Shown: positions 59,610 through 64,000 of the stretch, piece by piece
Layout: each line of letters begins with the position of its first letter
How positions within the stretch are numbered: position 1 is the first letter of the stretch
The notes under the pieces: model-generated
What the model was told of the DNA's origin: nothing
Database searches by the model: none
Seen by the model: the letters and a program-made list of their open reading frames with translations, nothing else
Translations under genes and position numbers: made by a program
DNA from: M3007 sp046160625
Lineage (GTDB): Bacteria > Bacteroidota > Bacteroidia > Chitinophagales > Saprospiraceae
Length of the DNA: 64,000 nucleotides
Direction of reading: 5' to 3'
Assembly: GCA_046160625.1 (NCBI GenBank)
Contig: JBJXGZ010000100.1
Location: 24,545-88,544, forward strand

Positions 59610-60146
59610 TTAGTTACGCGATGGGAAAATACCTTCCAGCGCAATCACGAAATTCAGGCACAAAGAAGGCATGCCCAGTGAAACGGGTTGGGACCCGCCT
59701 GCAGGTTGTATGATTCCGCTTATACCACCCAATGCGGCATTTGTCGCGGAAACCGGTACATAAAAATTCGTGGAGGTGGCAGCAGGCACATTTCCGTTCG
59801 GGACGTTTGTAGTGGCATTTGAAGCGCTGGAAAGTACTGTGGCAGTAGCCGTGTGGGTGTGGGAAGCCATTTGGCCGACAGTAATGGTGGCAGATTCTGC
59901 GCCGCCATTTTGCCCGATATCATAACTAGAAAGTCCGGAGCCTGTCCCCATGCCGATGGGGATTCGTCCCCTGAAATCAGGTAATCCAAAAGTCGTGACC
60001 CCATCTCCGCCATAAGTAGTGCCAATCAGGGCAAAAAGAGCTGTATTGTCATCGATTAACATTAATTGCCCATGGCAAAATGCCCAGCCCAGAGGTGCGA
60101 AATTGCTCGCAAAAAGCGTGATCTGTGCTATAAAAAAACCTTCCAT
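59610..60146 (-). CDS. Phage tail-collar domain protein (MdpB-like), copy 3 (first in operon)
   Basis: 178 aa. ASNFAPLGWAFCHGQLMLI, ALFALIGTTYGGDGVTTFGL and PDFRGRIPIGMGTGSGLSS mark the collar domain; ESATITVGQMASHTHTAT and a Ser/Thr/Asn/Ala shaft follow, ending GIFPSRN. First gene of the seven-gene minus-strand run. The 291 nt upstream (60147-60437) separate it from the divergent SprB-type gene and must hold both promoters; only AT-rich sequence with no clear consensus box was seen there. Confidence 0.9.
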   Translation of the reverse strand: MEGFFIAQITLFASNFAPLGWAFCHGQLMLIDDNTALFALIGTTYGGDGVTTFGLPDFRGRIPIGMGTGSGLSSYDIGQNGGAESATITVGQMASHTHTATATVLSSASNATTNVPNGNVPAATSTNFYVPVSATNAALGGISGIIQPAGGSQPVSLGMPSLCLNFVIALEGIFPSRN

Positions 60147-60437
60147 ATGCCTTTGATTTAAGCGTTCAAATAGGTGAATTTCTAAAATTAAGTCGCAAGT
60201 TTAAGGACAAAATTTAGGTATGGATAAAATTCGGCACAATTTTTTTTTATATCAATGTTTTTTGAAAAAATGGTGTAATCTTTGCCCTGGTAATCTTTTT
60301 AATCCAAATCTCATGGAAAGAAGGCTCCTCTGATTTGCAGTAATTCTGCTGCCTATTTCCAAATAATATTTTGAATTTGAATTAAATGTTGCAAAACATT
60401 TGACGATTTTCTATTTTATCAAATAATTGGAAATCTA

Positions 60438-61385
60438 ATGGCAAGATCTTTACTGCTCCCGCTCCTCCTCCTTTGCGTTTGTTTTTCAGCGCAAGCCCAG
60501 TATTTAGAACCTTTTTCCACGGCCAACAAGGGCTACCAAATTAATTTTATAGACGACTTTACAATCGTAAACTGGTCTTTATCTACCTGGGACCAACCAT
60601 CTGGCAACCGCGATGCCAGCGATTATTTCAACACTACTGCTGGAGGGGTTCTGGAATCCATTGACCTGGATGAGGAGGTTTGCTGGGAAAGCCCGCTCAT
60701 CAATACCACTGCTGCCAACCCGGTGAGCATCGAAATGGACCTTACCTGGATTGGGTTTGACGTGGATATCATGGCTGGAGGATGCTTTGGCGATTATATC
60801 AAGGTATTGTATAGTGTAAACGGCGGTGCTTATACCATGATTCCCAATGTAGTCGGTGGCAATCCTTGTGCAACCGTAGCCTATCCATTTAGCGGACCTC
60901 CCGGACCTTTTAACGGCAATGTGCATATCATGCATGGCGGCATCGCAGGCGGCAGCACACTGAAGATCAGGGTCTGCGTGTACACCAATGCCAATGCTGA
61001 AATAGTGACCATTGACAACGTAGAAGTACCTGAAGCGGGCGTAACCGTTGGCTGCGCCGCACCCGTACTCAGCACCGTGATTAGCCAAGTCGGCTGCTCC
61101 AACGCAAACAGCGGTGCCATTGACCTGACGGTAAGCGGCGGCACACCGGGTTATACCTACTCCTGGACGGGCGGTGCCACCACGCAAGACTTAACCAACA
61201 TACCCACAGGTACTTACACCGTGACCGTAACAGATGCTGCCGCTTGCACAGCTACCATCAGCGCCACCGTTACCAACGCCCCTGCGCTTGTCCTTACTAC
61301 CCAGGTGCTAGACGCCTCCTGCGGTGGCAATATGGACGGAGAAATAAACCTTGATGTGACCGGTGGCGTGCCGGGCTACACCTAA
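60438..61385 (+). CDS. SprB-repeat adhesin, 5' part before a frameshift
   Basis: 315 codons to a TAA at 61383-61385. Signal peptide MARSLLLPLLLLCVCFSAQAQ, a jelly-roll-like module (EPFSTANKGYQINFIDDF..., about 25-200) with ICWESP-like and VLYSVNGGAY strands, then SprB repeats (GAIDLTVSGGTPGYTYSW, GTYTVTVTDAAACTA). The stop arises from one extra A: other repeat copies read ACCTACTCCTGG, here ACCTAACTCCTGG. In the next frame the coding sequence continues smoothly to the window end, so this is the 5' part of a large adhesin gene that is either broken, translated by frameshifting, or affected by a sequencing error. Confidence 0.85.
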   Translation: MARSLLLPLLLLCVCFSAQAQYLEPFSTANKGYQINFIDDFTIVNWSLSTWDQPSGNRDASDYFNTTAGGVLESIDLDEEVCWESPLINTTAANPVSIEMDLTWIGFDVDIMAGGCFGDYIKVLYSVNGGAYTMIPNVVGGNPCATVAYPFSGPPGPFNGNVHIMHGGIAGGSTLKIRVCVYTNANAEIVTIDNVEVPEAGVTVGCAAPVLSTVISQVGCSNANSGAIDLTVSGGTPGYTYSWTGGATTQDLTNIPTGTYTVTVTDAAACTATISATVTNAPALVLTTQVLDASCGGNMDGEINLDVTGGVPGYT

Positions 61386-61386
61386 C

Positions 61387-64000
61387 TCCTGGACGGGTGG
61401 TGCCACCACGCAGGATCGGGTTGGTATCGGACCCGGCACTTATACCGTTACTGTGACAGATGCTACTGGTTGTACGGCAACTAAAAGTGCCACCGTGGGT
61501 GTGCTGCCAATGACGGCCTATAATGAACAGTTCAACATCGCCAACAGAGGCTATCTTGCCAACTGGGTGGATGATTTCGCAGGGGTGGACTGGACCATGA
61601 GCAGCTGGGCCAAAGAGCCGCCCGCTCCTTTTGGCCGCGATATGGTCGACTTTTTCCGCACCAGCGGTGGGGTTTTGGTCGGTGAAGATTTTGACCAGGA
61701 TATTTGCTGGGAAAGCCCGGTGATTGACCTGAACGGAGGAACTCAATTCTCCGTTGACCTTGCTTGGACAGGTTTTGACAACCAATCAGATGAATACATC
61801 AATGTGAAATACAGCATTGACGGCGGAGGTTACGTAACCATTCCCAATGTGGTGGGTGGTGGAGCCGGCACCATTCAATACGCAGCTGGCCTGGACCAAA
61901 ACGGGTCTCAAACGGTATTAAAAACCGGGCTTTCGGGTACCACCATTCAAATTCAGGTATGTGCGCAGTTCAACTCGAACAATGAGAGCATGACCATTGA
62001 CAATGTGAACATACCCGGTAGCGAACCCTATTGCCCTGGACCTGAACCTACCCTGACCAAAACCGACGTCACATGTAACGGGGCAGCCAACGGAACCATC
62101 ACCACCACGGTAACCATGGGCACGCCACCTTATACATACGCCTGGTCTGACGGTGGTGTGACCACTCAGAACCGCACTGGCCTTGCTCCAGGCACCTATA
62201 CCGTAACCGTGACCGATGCCAATATGTTGACAGGCACGGCTTCTATTATGATCACAGAACCTCCGGCGCTCGTGTTGACAGAGACCCACGTCAACGTGCT
62301 TTGCAATGGCGCTTCCACCGGCTCTATTGACCTGACTGTCACCGGCGGCACGGGCGCTTATACCTATTCCTGGACGGGTGGCGCCACTTCGCAGGACCGA
62401 ACGGGACTGACAGCAGGCACTTATACAGTGACCGTTACCGACGCCAACGGCTGTACAAAAACGCTTTCGGTCACCATAACGCAGCCTGCGGCAATCGTTT
62501 TGACCGAGACCCATGTTGACGTTCTGTGCAACGGAAACTCCACAGGTTCGATTGACCTGACCGTATCGGGCGGTGTTACTCCCTACACCTATTCCTGGAC
62601 GGGTGGCGCGACCACGCAGGACCGAACGGGGCTCACTGCGGGCACCTATACTGTGACAGTAACGGATGCGAATGCTTGTACCAAAACCCTTTCGGTGACC
62701 ATCACACAGCCGACCGCAATTGTCTTAAGTACTACTCAGGTGAACGTGCTGTGCAACGGCGGGTCCACTGGTTCGATTGACCTGACAGTGTCCGGCGGGG
62801 TTACACCATATACCTATTCCTGGTCGAACAGTGCCACCACCGAGGATCTTTCAGGCATCGCTGCGGGCACCTACGGTGTTACGGTTACAGATGCGAACGC
62901 CTGTACCAAATTTACCTCTGCCACCATCACACAGCCACCCTTAATTGTATTGACAGAAACCCACGTCAACGTGCTTTGCAACGGTGCTTCCACCGGCTCT
63001 ATTGACCTGACTGTCACAGGCGGGGTTACTGCCTACACCTATTCCTGGACGGGCGGAGCGACCACTCAGGATCGCTCTGGTTTGGCTGCAGGGACTTATA
63101 CTGTGACTGTTACGGACGCAAATGCCTGTACCAAAACACTTTCAGCCACGCTCACCGAGCCTGCACCCATGGTGCTTACCACCACCACCACAGCAGCCTG
63201 TGCCGGCGTCAATAATGGCACGATAGACCTGACGGTGTCGGGCGGCATAGGTGCCTACACCTACCTATGGACGGGGGGCGCTACTACGCAAGACCTGGCC
63301 AATCTCGGCGCGGGCATCTACACGGTGACGGTCACGGATGCCAATGGCTGTACCAAGACTACCTCAGCCACGATCTTACAGTCGCCGATCATCAACCTAA
63401 GTACAACTTCCACCAATACCTGCACGGGTACGAGCGTCGGCACGATTGATCTGACCGTAACTGGCGGCACACCAGGCTTTACCTACTCCTGGACGGGTGG
63501 TGCAACCACGCAAGACATTTCTAACCTTGCTGCCGGCACTTACACCGTGACGGTGACAGACGCCAATACCTGTACAAAGACCATCTCCCAGACGGTGGTG
63601 GCCAACCCGATCCCGACGGTGAACGCCGTATCAAATCAATCGCTTTGCGCAGGCACTTCGACCACTGCTGTTACCTTCAGCGGCACGCCTGCCGGGGTGG
63701 TATTTAAATGGACCAACAACAACACCAGCATTGGTCTTGCTGCTAGCGGGACTGGCAACATTGCCTCCTTTGTAGCCATAAACAACGGTGTTGCACCAGT
63801 GGTTGCCACCATCACGGTTACACCGGAAATTACTGCTGGTGGCACTACCTGCCTTGGTACCCCGATCACCTTCACGATCACCGTCAATCCGCTTCCAACT
63901 GTTTTTAATGTAACCGGTGGCGGTGTTCGCTGCACCACGGACAATGAGGGCTTTTCAATACTTCTGAGCGGTTCGCAAACCGGCGTAAACTATCAGTTGA
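61387..64000 (+). CDS. SprB-repeat adhesin, 3' part after the frameshift (partial, off the right edge)
   Basis: Open from 61387 to the window end, 871 codons, one frame ahead of the 5' part. It resumes mid-repeat (SWTGGATTQDR...GTYTVTVTDATGC), then a second copy of the jelly-roll module (EQFNIANRGYLANWVDDF...), then at least seven SprB repeats, several nearly identical, each with NGxSTGSIDLTVSGG and YSWTGGATTQDRTGL. It ends in an Ig-like region (VNAVSNQSLCAGTSTTAV, VNPLPTVFNV). No start of its own is evident. A T9SS C-terminal signal would lie beyond the window. Confidence 0.82.
62281..63180 (+). repeat. 225-bp tandem repeats in the SprB-type gene
   Basis: Equivalent points occur at 62281, 62506, 62731, 62956 and 63181, an exact 225-bp (75-residue) period. 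Copies starting at 62281 and 62956 are nearly identical over their first 60 bases. This suggests recent duplication or gene conversion and a site where copy number could change by recombination. Confidence 0.9.

Noticed and set aside
58440..60146. Prophage remnant based on tail-collar domains
   Set aside because: No capsid, terminase, portal, integrase or lysis gene is nearby, and the triplet is followed by metabolic-type enzymes in one operon.

Overview
The window reads as chromosomal DNA of a gliding-type Bacteroidota, most likely a Saprospiraceae-like bacterium. The basis is the dense set of type IX secretion (T9SS) features: a PorE-like OmpA lipoprotein, a PorP/SprF family protein, several very large SprB-repeat and Ig/HYR-like surface proteins, and C-terminal sorting domains of both type A and type B. 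Shine-Dalgarno signals are weak throughout. No tRNA, rRNA, CRISPR array, insertion sequence or prophage structural block was found. The taxonomic placement is an inference from gene content only.

Layout. 1-7000: three secreted propeller-type T9SS substrates (the first runs off the left edge) and a PorE-like outer-membrane lipoprotein. 7.2-16.3 kb: a small lipoprotein, threonine aldolase, chorismate synthase (aroC), HtpG, an alpha/beta hydrolase, a polysaccharide deacetylase, glutamyl-tRNA synthetase and a 73-aa protein. 16.3-25.3 kb: a 2644-aa type B T9SS adhesin followed by its PorP/SprF-type partner. 25.4-29.8 kb: two thioredoxin-fold proteins, a zinc-ribbon coiled-coil protein, Nif3 and a beta-carbonic anhydrase. 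29.9-35.3 kb: a compact defence-like block in which two toxin-antitoxin pairs flank a 1288-aa protein carrying LRR, Roc-COR, a second Roc-COR and a TIR domain. 36.9-42.5 kb: an 1827-aa SprB-repeat adhesin. 42.7-47.5 kb: tatA, a dnaB helicase gene holding two complete inteins, a regularly spaced palindrome array in front of dnaB, and a cluster of five DnaA-box-like 9-mers beside an AT-rich stretch (an oriC candidate). 47.8-55 kb: a PLP enzyme, RfbD, a universal stress protein, a CcoI/FixI-like copper P-type ATPase and a small HExxH protein. 55-60.1 kb: a seven-gene minus-strand operon of three phage-tail-collar-domain proteins, a Tat-exported protein, a PRMT-like methyltransferase and two Fe(II)/2-oxoglutarate dioxygenase-like proteins. 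60.4-64 kb: another SprB-repeat adhesin, broken by a one-base insertion and running off the right edge.

Two things stand out as possibly undescribed. One is the tail-collar/methyltransferase/dioxygenase operon, which looks like a set of small collar proteins together with enzymes that could modify them. The other is a class of intergenic hairpins in which each arm is made of a short word of about 8-11 nt repeated two to four times. The word differs at each locus, the hairpins sit on gene borders and often overlap stop codons, and copies lie in frame inside aroC and the P-type ATPase gene. The double Roc-COR-TIR protein and the two-intein dnaB next to the oriC candidate are further points of interest.
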